From Bacillota bacterium (GTDB lineage: Bacteria > Bacillota > Limnochordia > Limnochordales > DUMU01), in assembly GCA_012839805.1 (NCBI GenBank), contig DUMU01000024.1, positions 36,648 to 100,647 of the forward strand: a stretch of 64,000 bases of DNA, written 5' to 3'. The stretch's first letter is position 1, and the number at the start of each line of letters is the position of its first letter. A program made the position numbers and the translations under genes. Shown piece after piece: positions 43,567-52,159 of the stretch. Under the pieces are notes generated by a model. It was given only the letters and a program-made list of their open reading frames with translations. It searched no databases and had not been told where the DNA came from.

Positions 43567-44961
43567 GTGCTCGAGTTCGTCCTGACCAGCAATAGCCCGG
43601 GGGAGGTGGCCGGCTGGCTCACCCCGGTGGCCGAGGCGCTGGTGGAACAGTTTCCCACGGCCCGCCTTTTGGTTTTCCTTCCCCCTTGCGACTTCGCGAG
43701 CGGTTCGGAAAAGGCGGTCGCCAGCACGCTGCCGGGGATCAGCCGGGTGTTCGGTCCGGGTGAATACGTGCGCTTCGCCCTGACCGGGCGCCTGCCCGGC
43801 GAGGGCATCGGCAAGCCGCGTCGACGGGGAGGGTGCAGCAACCGGGGGGAAGGGTACCGGCAGGCCCGAAACGCTAGAAAGGGCGCCGTTCTCTTCCTCG
43901 GGGGAGACCTGCTCCATGCCGTCCTGCTTTCCCGCCGTTTTGGTCTACCCGCCTTTGCCTACACCGAGGGCTTCGCCCGCTGGTCCGGCCGTTTCGAACG
44001 CTTCTTCCTCCCCGACGAGCGGGCATGGGAACGGGCGCGGCACCGTTACGGGGCGCCCCCGGAGAAGCTGCTCGTGGTGGGAAACCTTATGGTGGATGCC
44101 GTTCATCGGGCTCTCCGGCGAGCCCGGGGCGACGCCCGAAGTCACTTTGACCACTACTATTACCGCCCTGCGTTCATCCTCTTGCCCGGAAGCCGCCCGT
44201 CCGAGTTCCGGCAGGTGCTGGGGCTGTTCGTTCGGGCCGCACTGGATCTCGTCGACTTCTGGTCTTCCCGCTACCCGGGACTGCCCGTTCCGCAACCCGT
44301 GATGCTCCTGTCGCCGTTCATCTCTTGGGAACTGGTGGAGGAGACTCTCGCCGGGGGCCGCGAACATCCGGATCGCTTCCTTTTCCCTTTGAACGGCCGG
44401 CTCGAGCCGCCGCCGGCCGGCCGGCCGGCGGGCCCGGCGGGTGATGCGGAGATCAGGATGCTCGTCACGGGTGGTAAACGCCTCCCGGTCTACCGGGTAT
44501 CCGCGCCTGCTCGTTACCAACTGATGGAAGAAGCCGCAGCGGCCCTCTGCCTGCCGGGGACCGTGACCATGGAAATGGCGGCGCTGGGGTTACCGCATGT
44601 GGCCGCCCTGCCCCTTCAGCGCCCGGACCTGGTGCCGCTCCCGGGGGTGGCCGGGGTACTGGGCGGCCTTCCCGGGGTGGGGGGGAGCGTGCGACGGGCG
44701 GCGGTCCGGAGGGTCCTGGCCGGGCGCCGGCTTTTCTCCTGGCCGAACCGCCTGGCCGGTTCCACGGTCGTTCCTGAGGTAGTAGGAGAGGTGACCCCGG
44801 CGCGGCTCGCGGACGCGCTGGCAACCCTGCTCGCCGGTGAGATCGCGTATAACCTGCAGGGCCGGGTGAGCCCCTGCCGGGAGCAGCTGCAGCGCCTCGC
44901 CGGGCCGGCGGGGGCGGCCAGACGCCTGGTCGAAGCGATGGCCCGGGACCTTCTGCTATAA
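43567..44961 (+). CDS. LpxB-like GT-B glycosyltransferase of unknown role
   Basis: The 464-residue product starts FVLTSNSPGEVAGWLTPVAE, like the acceptor lobe of LpxB-fold glycosyltransferases. FLGGDLLHAVLLSRRFGLPAF and LLVVGNLMVDAV follow. AFILLPGSRPSEFRQVL and CLPGTVTMEMAALGLPHVAA align with the LpxB donor-site motifs. An Arg/Gly-rich stretch lies near residues 80-100. The GTG at 43567 lies four bases after the lpxB stop. It is probably a further transferase acting on lipid A or a related lipid; its substrate is unknown. The last codons overlap an extended -10 promoter for msbA. Confidence 0.75.
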   Translation: MLEFVLTSNSPGEVAGWLTPVAEALVEQFPTARLLVFLPPCDFASGSEKAVASTLPGISRVFGPGEYVRFALTGRLPGEGIGKPRRRGGCSNRGEGYRQARNARKGAVLFLGGDLLHAVLLSRRFGLPAFAYTEGFARWSGRFERFFLPDERAWERARHRYGAPPEKLLVVGNLMVDAVHRALRRARGDARSHFDHYYYRPAFILLPGSRPSEFRQVLGLFVRAALDLVDFWSSRYPGLPVPQPVMLLSPFISWELVEETLAGGREHPDRFLFPLNGRLEPPPAGRPAGPAGDAEIRMLVTGGKRLPVYRVSAPARYQLMEEAAAALCLPGTVTMEMAALGLPHVAALPLQRPDLVPLPGVAGVLGGLPGVGGSVRRAAVRRVLAGRRLFSWPNRLAGSTVVPEVVGEVTPARLADALATLLAGEIAYNLQGRVSPCREQLQRLAGPAGAARRLVEAMARDLLL

Positions 44962-44962
44962 T
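44954..44962 (+). promoter_or_regulatory. Extended -10 promoter for msbA
   Basis: TGCTATAAT fits TGnTATAAT exactly. It overlaps the stop codon (44959-44961) of the preceding gene and lies 73 bases upstream of the msbA start. No -35 is seen. Confidence 0.55.
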
Positions 44963-45034
44963 CGAGCTGTCCGAATCTTTGGGTTTTACCAGTCGTTGGC
45001 GCGAGGTGCTGGATTCGAGGAGGGGGAGGGTAAA

Positions 45035-46840
45035 GTGAGCAAAGGGATGACGCTCCGGCTCGGGCGGCTGCTTCGTCCTTACATTCCCCAGATGCTCCTC
45101 GGGGTTTTTTCGGCGCTGGTCGTAAGCAGCGGCAATCTCCTTTTGCCCCTTATCTTCGGCCGGGGCCTGGTCGACCAGGTGCTGCTGGGGCTTTCGCGGC
45201 ACTCCCTCTCCCGCCTCAATGTTTTGGCCTTACTCATAATCCTCCTCACGGCGGCCAAGGGCATCTTCACCTATTCGAAGCAGTACTTCCTCGGGTATGT
45301 GGGCCACCGGTTCGCCATGGACCTGCGGGCCCTCCTTTTTGACCGCCTGCAGGAAGTCTCCCTCGAGTATCACGAGAGGGAAAAGTCCGGTGAAAGCGTA
45401 GTCCGGATGACCGGTGACGTAACCATATTGCAAGGGATCATCTCCGGCACGCTGGCGGGCCTCATCAGTGATGGGGTGACTTTGCTCGGCATCCTGATCT
45501 TTACTTTTTACCTCCACTGGAAGCTCGCGCTTCTCACCGTCTTGCTCTTTCCGTTCATCGGCCTGATGGTGGGGCGGTTCGGCGAGAGGGTAAGGCAGTT
45601 CACCCGGCAGATGCAGGACCGCATGACGGATATTACCACCATCATCCAGGAGACCTTGCTGGGAATCCGGATCGTAAAGGCGTTTACCCTGGAAGAACAC
45701 GAGAAAAGGCGCTTTGCCCGGGAAAACCGGGCCAGCTTCTTTGCGGGGCTCCGGTCGGTTCAGGTGCAGGCGACCATCAGCCCCCTGGTTGAGCTCCTGG
45801 TGGTCGGTGCCATGACCGGCGTGATCTGGTATGGGGCCCGGGAGGTGCTGGCGGGTCGCCTAACCGCCGGCGATCTGGTCGCCTTCTTGAGTTACGCCGG
45901 GATGGCCAGCGCTCCGGTGGCCGCCTTGAGCCAGCAATTATCCAGCCTGCAGCAGGGACGAGCGGCGGCGGAACGGATCGATACGCTCTTCGCCGCCCCG
46001 GTGCGGGTGACCGACAGCCCCCAGGCCGTGCCGTTGCCGCCGCTGTCGGGCCGGGTGCGTTTCCGGCACGTCACCTTCGGCTATGAGCCGGGACGGCCGG
46101 TTCTGCACGACGTCAGCTTTGAGGTCGAGCCGGGGCAGGTGGTGGCCCTGGTCGGCCCCAGCGGGGCCGGGAAGAGTACCCTCGTTCACCTGCTCTTACG
46201 CTTCTATGACCCGGACGAGGGTTCGATCGAAGTGGACGGATACGACCTGCGGCGGGTGACCCTGCGCTCCTTGCGCCAGCAGATCGGCTTTGTACCCCAG
46301 GAAACCGTAGTCTTCGGCGTCTCGGTACGCGAGAACATCGCTTGCGGACGGCCGGGAGCGACCGAGGAGGAGATCGTGGCCGCGGCGCGGGCGGCCAACG
46401 CGGATGACTTCATCCGGCGACTGCCCCAGGGCTATGACACGATCCTGGGCGAGCGGGGGATCAATCTCTCGGGCGGGGAGCGGCAGCGCCTGGCCATCGC
46501 CCGGGCCTTGTTGCGCCAGCCCCGGATCCTCATCCTCGACGAAGCCACGGCCTCGCTGGATGCCGAGTCCGAGCACCTGGTGCAGGAAGCGCTGGAGAGA
46601 CTCCTTTCGGGGCGGACCACCTTCATCATCGCCCACCGGTTCAGCACCATAGAAAGGGCCGACCTGGTGGTGGTCCTCGATCGCGGGCGGCTGGTGGAGT
46701 CGGGCCCGCCCGGCGAGCTCCTGCGCCGGGAGGGTTCGGTCTACCGGCGGTTGCACCAGTTGCAGTTCGGCTCGGCCCTGCCGGCCCGGGCGGGAGCGTG
46801 GGCCGCGAGAACCACCGGAGAGGCGGTCACCCTTCCATGA
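45035..46840 (+). CDS. msbA: Lipid A export ABC transporter MsbA-like
   Basis: The 601-residue protein is a half-transporter: a six-helix membrane domain (residues 10-310) fused to an ATPase with Walker A LVGPSGAGKSTLVHLLLRFY, signature LSGGERQRLAIARALL, Walker B ILILDEATASLDAES and H-loop IIAHRFSTI. Family members flip lipid A-core or multidrug substrates as homodimers. Lying between lpxB and LPS genes, lipid A is the likely cargo. The GTG at 45035 is preceded by GGGGGAGGG. The ATGA overlap with the next gene suggests coupling. Confidence 0.85.
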   Translation: MSKGMTLRLGRLLRPYIPQMLLGVFSALVVSSGNLLLPLIFGRGLVDQVLLGLSRHSLSRLNVLALLIILLTAAKGIFTYSKQYFLGYVGHRFAMDLRALLFDRLQEVSLEYHEREKSGESVVRMTGDVTILQGIISGTLAGLISDGVTLLGILIFTFYLHWKLALLTVLLFPFIGLMVGRFGERVRQFTRQMQDRMTDITTIIQETLLGIRIVKAFTLEEHEKRRFARENRASFFAGLRSVQVQATISPLVELLVVGAMTGVIWYGAREVLAGRLTAGDLVAFLSYAGMASAPVAALSQQLSSLQQGRAAAERIDTLFAAPVRVTDSPQAVPLPPLSGRVRFRHVTFGYEPGRPVLHDVSFEVEPGQVVALVGPSGAGKSTLVHLLLRFYDPDEGSIEVDGYDLRRVTLRSLRQQIGFVPQETVVFGVSVRENIACGRPGATEEEIVAAARAANADDFIRRLPQGYDTILGERGINLSGGERQRLAIARALLRQPRILILDEATASLDAESEHLVQEALERLLSGRTTFIIAHRFSTIERADLVVVLDRGRLVESGPPGELLRREGSVYRRLHQLQFGSALPARAGAWAARTTGEAVTLP

Positions 46841-48147
46841 AGGCCGGTCCCGGCGGCGGCCCGGCGGGTCCTTTGCCCGTCTGGGTACTCAGCAACGGCT
46901 TGGCCGAGGACATGGTGGGTGCCCGGCTGGCGGTGGAACTGGTCGATCGGGGTCGCCACCTGGTGAGCGTTACCGGCGTACCGCTCCTCGCGACGCCGGC
47001 GGGGGTCGAGGACCCGTATTACCGGGCGAGCCGGGCGGGAGTGAGGGTGCTGGACGCGAGCCGGTTGAACCTTCCTTCCGGTGGTTTCGGCCGGCTCCGC
47101 CTTTCGGCGGCGCGGCAGGACTGGCAGGCCGGATGGTGGCCGGGCACCCGGGGCTGGCTCGCGACGCTGGCCGCGGATGTCCGGGCCTGCAGGCGGTCCG
47201 GCCATGAGGTCGCGGGTGCTTTCGTCTGTGTCGGGGACTCTTACCTGCTCTTCCTGGCCGCCTGGGCGCGGCGGAAAGCCCGGCGAGCCGCCGGCGGCGG
47301 GGGTGGCGAGGTTTTTCCCATCTATTTCGTACCCACGGCCAAAAGTGAACTTTTGCGGGGACACTTCCTGGCAGAGTATGCCTTGATGAAGCGGGTGGCC
47401 CGGTCGGTCTTTCCCCGCGACGCGGCCACGGCGGCCGCGCTGAAGCGGCACGGAGTGCCGGCTGCCTATCTCGGGAATCCCCTGCTCGATGTGGGTGGCG
47501 CCGCCGAAGCGGCGGAGGCCCGCGCCCGGCGCCGGCCGGCGGAGAACGGGCAGGCCGTGATCACCATCGGCCTCCTTCCCGGGAGCCGGGCGGATTGGAG
47601 GGAGAACCTGGATAAGTTGCGGTTGGTTGAAGAGGCACTGGCAAAGCGCCGGCCCGAGGTGGCATGGCGGTTCCTGGTCTCGGCTCCGCTCGCCCGGCCC
47701 GAGCCCGCCCGGGACACAGATGTCCCGCCGGAGGGAGAACGTGAGAGTTTCGTCCCCTTTTCGGAACTCCTCGCCCGGGCCGACCTGGTAGTTGGGATGG
47801 CCGGCACCGCTCACGAACAGGCGGCCGCCCTTGGCCTTCCCGTGGTGGCTTTCCCCGGAGGGCGGATCCAGTACACGGCGGCCTTCGCCCGCGCCCAGAA
47901 GCGCCTGCTTGGCCCGGCCCTGGCCCTTCTCCCTCCCGACCCCGAGGCGGTGGCGGGGCATGTCCTCGCCATCCTGGATGACCCCGAGCGGCGACGGCAG
48001 ATGGCGGCCGCGGGAAGGGAGCGCATGGGCTCCCCCGGTGGAGTGGCGGCCATCGCCGGGGCCGTCCTGGCCGACCTGATCCCCATCGCCGGCCTGATCC
48101 CGGCCGCCGGCCCGACTCCCACCGCGGAAGGAGCGTCCCACCGGTGA
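46837..48147 (+). CDS. Lipid-A-disaccharide synthase-related protein (TIGR03492-like)
   Basis: The 436-residue GT-B protein opens VWVLSNGLAEDMVGARLAVE, the NGxxEdxxa start of the LpxB-related family known from cyanobacteria and Deinococcus. AFVCVGDSYLLFLAAWARR, YFVPTAKSELLRGH and AYLGNPLLDV follow. IGLLPGSRADWRENLDKL and GMAGTAHEQAAALGLPVVAF form the donor-binding lobe. The acceptor is unknown. The ATG at 46837 overlaps the msbA stop. The last 25 residues are Pro/Ala-rich. It is the third LpxB-fold gene within 6 kb. Confidence 0.8.
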   Translation: MKAGPGGGPAGPLPVWVLSNGLAEDMVGARLAVELVDRGRHLVSVTGVPLLATPAGVEDPYYRASRAGVRVLDASRLNLPSGGFGRLRLSAARQDWQAGWWPGTRGWLATLAADVRACRRSGHEVAGAFVCVGDSYLLFLAAWARRKARRAAGGGGGEVFPIYFVPTAKSELLRGHFLAEYALMKRVARSVFPRDAATAAALKRHGVPAAYLGNPLLDVGGAAEAAEARARRRPAENGQAVITIGLLPGSRADWRENLDKLRLVEEALAKRRPEVAWRFLVSAPLARPEPARDTDVPPEGERESFVPFSELLARADLVVGMAGTAHEQAAALGLPVVAFPGGRIQYTAAFARAQKRLLGPALALLPPDPEAVAGHVLAILDDPERRRQMAAAGRERMGSPGGVAAIAGAVLADLIPIAGLIPAAGPTPTAEGASHR

Positions 48148-49154
48148 CCGGATTCAGCCCCTTAAAGGGCGCCGGGCCGGCCGGCCCGGAGATCAGCGTG
48201 ATCATACCCACCTTCAACCGCCGGCCGGTACTCCTTTCCGTCCTCGCCGGTTTCGCCGACCAGCTGGAGGCGGGCCTAGAGCGCGGTGAGCCCTGCTTCG
48301 AAGTGATCGTGGTGGATGACGGTTCGACCGACGACACTCGAGAGGCGGTCACGGCGGCCCGGGGGAGCTTCCCCTACCCGCTCCGCCTCTTGCCGGCCGA
48401 GCACGGTGGTCCGGGCAAGGCCCGAAACCTCGGCATCATGGTAGCATCGGCCCCGATTCTCCTCTTCGTCGACAGCGACCTCATCCCCGGCCGGCGCCTG
48501 GTGGCCGCGCACCTGGCGGCCCACCGGCAACACCCGCGCGCCGTAGTTCACGGCCCGGTGATCCAGGTACGGACGCTCGACGTGCAAGTTGCCCGTCGCC
48601 AGCGGGCGCGCCTTTCGGACCTGAGCCGGGCTTTTTTCGCGGGCGGCAACGTTTCCATCCGCAAGGAATACCTGCTCAGGGCAGGCCTCTTCGACGAGGA
48701 ACTCAGCCGCTGGGGCTGGTGGGAGGACTTAGAGCTAGGCGAGCGGCTGCGAGCCCTTCCGGCCGGTCCGGGCGAACGGCTCAGGGTGGTTCGCACTCCC
48801 GGGGCGGCCGGATACCACTACAAACCTCCCCTCACCGCCGACCGCTTGCCCTGCCTTTGTGAACGGGAGGCCGCGCGCGCCAAAAGCGCGCTGGTCTTCT
48901 ACCGCAAGCACCCCACCTTGGCGGTAAGGCGCAAAATTCCTTTGAGCCGGGTTGCTTTCGCTCTCGACCGGCTCCTCGCGGCGGGCGGCTGGCCGGAGAA
49001 GCCCTGGGCGGACCGCTGGATCGCCCGGGCGGAAAAGTCGGGCCGGGGGTGGCTTTTCCGGATCCTGGCCTGGGTCAAGCTGCAGCACGCCTATTTCGGG
49101 ACACTGCGCCGGGAGTGGCGGGCTTACCGGCGACAACTGAACCGGGGGAGTTGA
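48144..49154 (+). CDS. Glycosyltransferase family 2
   Basis: The 336-residue protein has a GT-A fold: ISVIIPTFNRRPVLLSVL (about 18-35), VIVVDDGSTDDTREAV with the UDP-binding DDG, and LLFVDSDLIPGRR with the metal-binding DSD. NVSIRKEYLLRAGLFDEELS and WWEDLELGERL supply the catalytic-region Glu/Asp. The basic, helical C-terminus may touch the membrane. It should add a sugar to LPS core or another surface glycan. The GTG at 48144 overlaps the previous stop and has GGAAGGAG upstream. Confidence 0.88.
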   Translation: MTGFSPLKGAGPAGPEISVIIPTFNRRPVLLSVLAGFADQLEAGLERGEPCFEVIVVDDGSTDDTREAVTAARGSFPYPLRLLPAEHGGPGKARNLGIMVASAPILLFVDSDLIPGRRLVAAHLAAHRQHPRAVVHGPVIQVRTLDVQVARRQRARLSDLSRAFFAGGNVSIRKEYLLRAGLFDEELSRWGWWEDLELGERLRALPAGPGERLRVVRTPGAAGYHYKPPLTADRLPCLCEREAARAKSALVFYRKHPTLAVRRKIPLSRVAFALDRLLAAGGWPEKPWADRWIARAEKSGRGWLFRILAWVKLQHAYFGTLRREWRAYRRQLNRGS

Positions 49155-49161
49155 CGCAGGA

Positions 49162-50106
49162 ATGCGTGTCCTCGTCACCGGAGGCGCCGGGTTCATCGGT
49201 TCACACATAGTGGATAAACTCCTGCAGGCCGGCCACCGGGTGGCCGTTCTCGACGACCTGTCTACGGGACGCCGGGAGAATCTGCCGCGGGGAGTTCACC
49301 TGTACCCGCAAAGCCTGCTCGATCCCGGCTTGCCCGACCTGTTCGAAGAAGTCGAGCCCGAGGTGGTCTTCCATCAGGCGGCCCAGGTGAAAGTCTCCCG
49401 CTCCCTCTCCGACCCGGCTTTCGATGCCCGCACCAACATAGAAGGCTCCATACGTCTTCTGGAAGCGTGCCGGGCAACCGGCACCCGTAAGGTGGTTTAT
49501 GCCTCCTCCGCTGCCGTTTATGGTGAACCGCTCACTCTTCCCCTCCCGGAAGATCACCCGCTTACCCCTCTTTCCCCTTACGGTCTTTCGAAGCTGACGG
49601 TGGAGCGGTACCTCGCTCTCTATTACTCCCTCTACGGGCTGAAGTACGCGGTGTTGCGGTATGCCAACGTCTACGGACCGCGCCAGGACAGCTCGGGTGA
49701 GGGGGGAGTGGTGGCGATCTTCGCCGCCCGGGCCGTACGAGGTAAGCCCCTCGTGATCTACGGCGACGGAACGCAGACCCGGGATTTCGTCTACGTCGAA
49801 GACGTGGCCGAGGCCAATCTCCTGGCCGCTCGAGAGGACCTCCCCGGCCAGCTGGTGGTCAACGTGGGGGGAGGAAAAGAGTGTTCCATCAGTGAACTGG
49901 CTGCTACCTGCGCCCGCCTGGCCGGTTGCGACCTGCCACGGATCCATCAAGCTGCCCGTCCGGGCGAGATCAAACGGAGCGCCCTTGACAACCGCCGGGC
50001 CAGGGAAGTGCTGGGCTGGCAACCACGTACCCCCCTCTCCGAGGGGTTGCGCCGGACGCTCGACTGGTACCGCGAGCAAGTCGTGCCGGTCGTTCCAGAG
50101 AGTTGA
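49162..50106 (+). CDS. NAD-dependent sugar epimerase, UDP-glucose 4-epimerase-like
   Basis: The 314-residue short-chain dehydrogenase/epimerase begins MRVLVTGGAGFIGSHIVDKL. YASSAAVYGEP and SPYGLSK hold catalytic Tyr140 and Lys144. YANVYGPRQDSSGEGGVVAI and DGTQTRDFVYVEDVAEAN complete the extended-SDR pattern. It would supply an epimerised nucleotide sugar, such as UDP-galactose, for the neighbouring glycosyltransferases. The substrate is not decided by sequence alone. Its ATG follows the GT2 stop by seven bases. Confidence 0.88.
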   Translation: MRVLVTGGAGFIGSHIVDKLLQAGHRVAVLDDLSTGRRENLPRGVHLYPQSLLDPGLPDLFEEVEPEVVFHQAAQVKVSRSLSDPAFDARTNIEGSIRLLEACRATGTRKVVYASSAAVYGEPLTLPLPEDHPLTPLSPYGLSKLTVERYLALYYSLYGLKYAVLRYANVYGPRQDSSGEGGVVAIFAARAVRGKPLVIYGDGTQTRDFVYVEDVAEANLLAAREDLPGQLVVNVGGGKECSISELAATCARLAGCDLPRIHQAARPGEIKRSALDNRRAREVLGWQPRTPLSEGLRRTLDWYREQVVPVVPES

Positions 50107-50161
50107 GGAAGGGAGAAAGGGGGGCAAACGGGAATCCTCCCTCAGGAGGCGGGTATGGGGA

Positions 50162-50920
50162 GTGGCGGTAGTAGAGGCGGAAAACGGACCCGTTGGGAAA
50201 GCGGAGATCCGGGCGGTCGGACTGGTCAAGCGATACGGCGGCCGTAACGTGGTCGACGGCATCAGCCTCACCGTGGAGCAGGGGCAGGTGGTCGGCCTGC
50301 TGGGACCGAACGGCGCCGGGAAGACCACCACCTTTTACATGCTGGTCGGTCTCGAGCATCCCGATCGCGGGCAGGTCTTCATCAAGGGCCGGGACGTGAC
50401 CGGCTGGCCCATCCACCGCCGGGCCCGGCTCGGGATCAGCTACCTGCCCCAGGAGGCTTCCATCTTCAGGAAGCTAACGGTCGAGGAGAACCTGCGGGCC
50501 GTTCTCGAAGTCCTGCCGCTTAGCCGTGCCGAGCAGGAGCAACGCCTCGAAGAGCTGCTGGCCGGATTCGGCCTTTCCGCCCTGCGCCGCCGGAAAGGAT
50601 ACATGCTCTCGGGCGGTGAAAGGCGGCGGACCGAAATCGCCCGGGCGCTGGTCACCCGGCCGAGCTTCCTGCTGCTGGATGAGCCCTTCACCGGGGTCGA
50701 TCCCATCGCGGTGGCCGAGCTCCAGGAATTGATCCGGGCCGTACGCCGGGAGGGCATCGGTGTACTGGTCACCGACCACAACGTGCGAGAAACCCTTGCC
50801 ATTTGCGATCGGGCGTATATCGTCCATAGCGGGAGAGTCCTGCTGGAAGGGCCGCCCGAGGCGCTGGTGGGCGATCCGGAGGCGCGGCGCTTCTACCTGG
50901 GCGAGAGCTTCAGCCTATGA
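50162..50920 (+). CDS. lptB: LPS export ABC transporter ATPase LptB
   Basis: The 252-residue ATPase has LLGPNGAGKTTTFYMLVGLE (Walker A plus the LptB-specific TTTFYMIVG), YLPQEASIFRKLTVEENL, LSGGERRRTEIARALVT and FLLLDEPFTGVDPIAV, all characteristic of LptB. It would energise LPS extraction by the LptF/G pair. The GTG at 50162 is preceded by AGGAGG at 12 bases and a nearer GGGGA. The coding frame extends upstream, but that part overlaps the epimerase out of frame. Its stop overlaps the start of the second lptF/G gene. Confidence 0.95.
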   Translation: MAVVEAENGPVGKAEIRAVGLVKRYGGRNVVDGISLTVEQGQVVGLLGPNGAGKTTTFYMLVGLEHPDRGQVFIKGRDVTGWPIHRRARLGISYLPQEASIFRKLTVEENLRAVLEVLPLSRAEQEQRLEELLAGFGLSALRRRKGYMLSGGERRRTEIARALVTRPSFLLLDEPFTGVDPIAVAELQELIRAVRREGIGVLVTDHNVRETLAICDRAYIVHSGRVLLEGPPEALVGDPEARRFYLGESFSL

Positions 50921-50943
50921 ACACTATGAACACTATGAACACG
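50917..50943 (+). repeat. Three 9-bp repeats of the start codon region
   Basis: ATGAACACT, ATGAACACT and ATGAACACG occur in tandem, followed by a fourth ATG at 50944. Every copy is an in-frame start candidate, so slippage would shift the N-terminus by three residues without disrupting the gene. Confidence 0.85.
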
Positions 50944-52104
50944 ATGATCGCCGTCCAGCAGCCGCGGGCCGGTGGGCGAATGCAGGTGCGGCCTCGTATG
51001 CGCATGCGGATCCTGTACCGGTACGTTCTTTCAGAGTTCGTGGGGCCTTTCTTCTTCGGCCTGCTCGCGTTCACCACCATCTTCGTGGCCGGGGATTTAC
51101 TCACCCTGGTGCGTACGGCAGTGACAGCGGGGGCAAGCCTGCGGGCGGTAGCGGAGGTGTCAGCCCTGCGTTTGCCCCAGACGCTGGTATATACGCTACC
51201 GATGGGGATCCTCTTTGGCGTGCTCCTCGCGGTCGGCCGCCTCACCAGCCATTTCGAACTGGTCGCCATCCGTTCGGCCGGGATCAGCCAGATCCAATTG
51301 CTCCTGCCGCTCATCGTCATCGGTTCTCTGGCTTCGGCTCTTGCCTTCTGGGTGAACGAAACCGTCGCCCCCGCGGCCAATCTCCGGGCGGCCCGCATCT
51401 TCCAGGAGGAGGTGGCCCGCCGGCCCCTCGCTCCGGTGCGGGAGAACGTTACCTTGAGCCGTTACGAGCACGGGCGACTCCTGTGGCTCCTTTGGGCCGC
51501 CCGCTATGACCCGCAAGCGGAAAGGCTGACCGACGTAACGATCGTAACCATGAAGGACGGCTCCCCGGCGCAGACGGTTCACGCGCGGGAACTCGAGTGG
51601 CGGGAGACGAAATGGCTCCTCCGGGACGGAACGCTTTACCGTTACGGGCCGGAGGGGCAGGTGATGACCCTCTCGTTTCAGGGAGGGTCGCAATTGGTGG
51701 ACCTGGGGGTGGCTCCCCAGGAGATCGCCGCCGAGCAGAAGCGGCCGGAGGAGATGAGCGCGAGTGAGCTTGCCGCCCGCATCCGGATCTTGAGCAGCCA
51801 GGGGGTCAGCATTCCCCGTGAACTGCGGGTGCGGCTTCATCAGAAGTACGCGCTGGCCCTGGCGAGCCTCGTGTTCGCGCTCCTGGCGGTGGGGCTCGGG
51901 GGCCGGGGGGCGGTTCGCCGGGGGGGAGCCACCACCGGCTTTGGCTTGAGCATTGTACTGATTTTTCTGTATTATATACTTACGGCCCTGGGTGGGCCAC
52001 TGGCGGAAACGGGAGAGCTGCCGCTGGTAGTAGGTAGCTGGCTGGCCGATCTGGTGCTCGGACCGGTGGGCCTCTGGCTCTACGTGCATCTCGACCGGTG
52101 CTGA
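50917..52104 (+). CDS. Second LPS export permease, LptF/LptG (YjgP/YjgQ) family
   Basis: The 395-residue protein has ILYRYVLSEFVGPFFFGLLA, the family opening, three helices, a periplasmic jellyroll (about 150-290: ENVTLSRYEHGRLLWLLWAA) and three C-terminal helices ending LYYILTALGGPL. It should heterodimerise with the product of 30604-31680 to form LptFG. The N-terminus reads MNTMNTMNTM because of a 9-bp tandem repeat that gives four in-frame ATGs. The first ATG overlaps the lptB stop. The conserved domain begins only at about residue 30. Confidence 0.9.
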   Translation: MNTMNTMNTMIAVQQPRAGGRMQVRPRMRMRILYRYVLSEFVGPFFFGLLAFTTIFVAGDLLTLVRTAVTAGASLRAVAEVSALRLPQTLVYTLPMGILFGVLLAVGRLTSHFELVAIRSAGISQIQLLLPLIVIGSLASALAFWVNETVAPAANLRAARIFQEEVARRPLAPVRENVTLSRYEHGRLLWLLWAARYDPQAERLTDVTIVTMKDGSPAQTVHARELEWRETKWLLRDGTLYRYGPEGQVMTLSFQGGSQLVDLGVAPQEIAAEQKRPEEMSASELAARIRILSSQGVSIPRELRVRLHQKYALALASLVFALLAVGLGGRGAVRRGGATTGFGLSIVLIFLYYILTALGGPLAETGELPLVVGSWLADLVLGPVGLWLYVHLDRC

Positions 52105-52159
52105 CCGGCCATGACGGAGGAGGGAGCTGCCAAGACGCGGGAGTGAGAGGGGGAGACGG

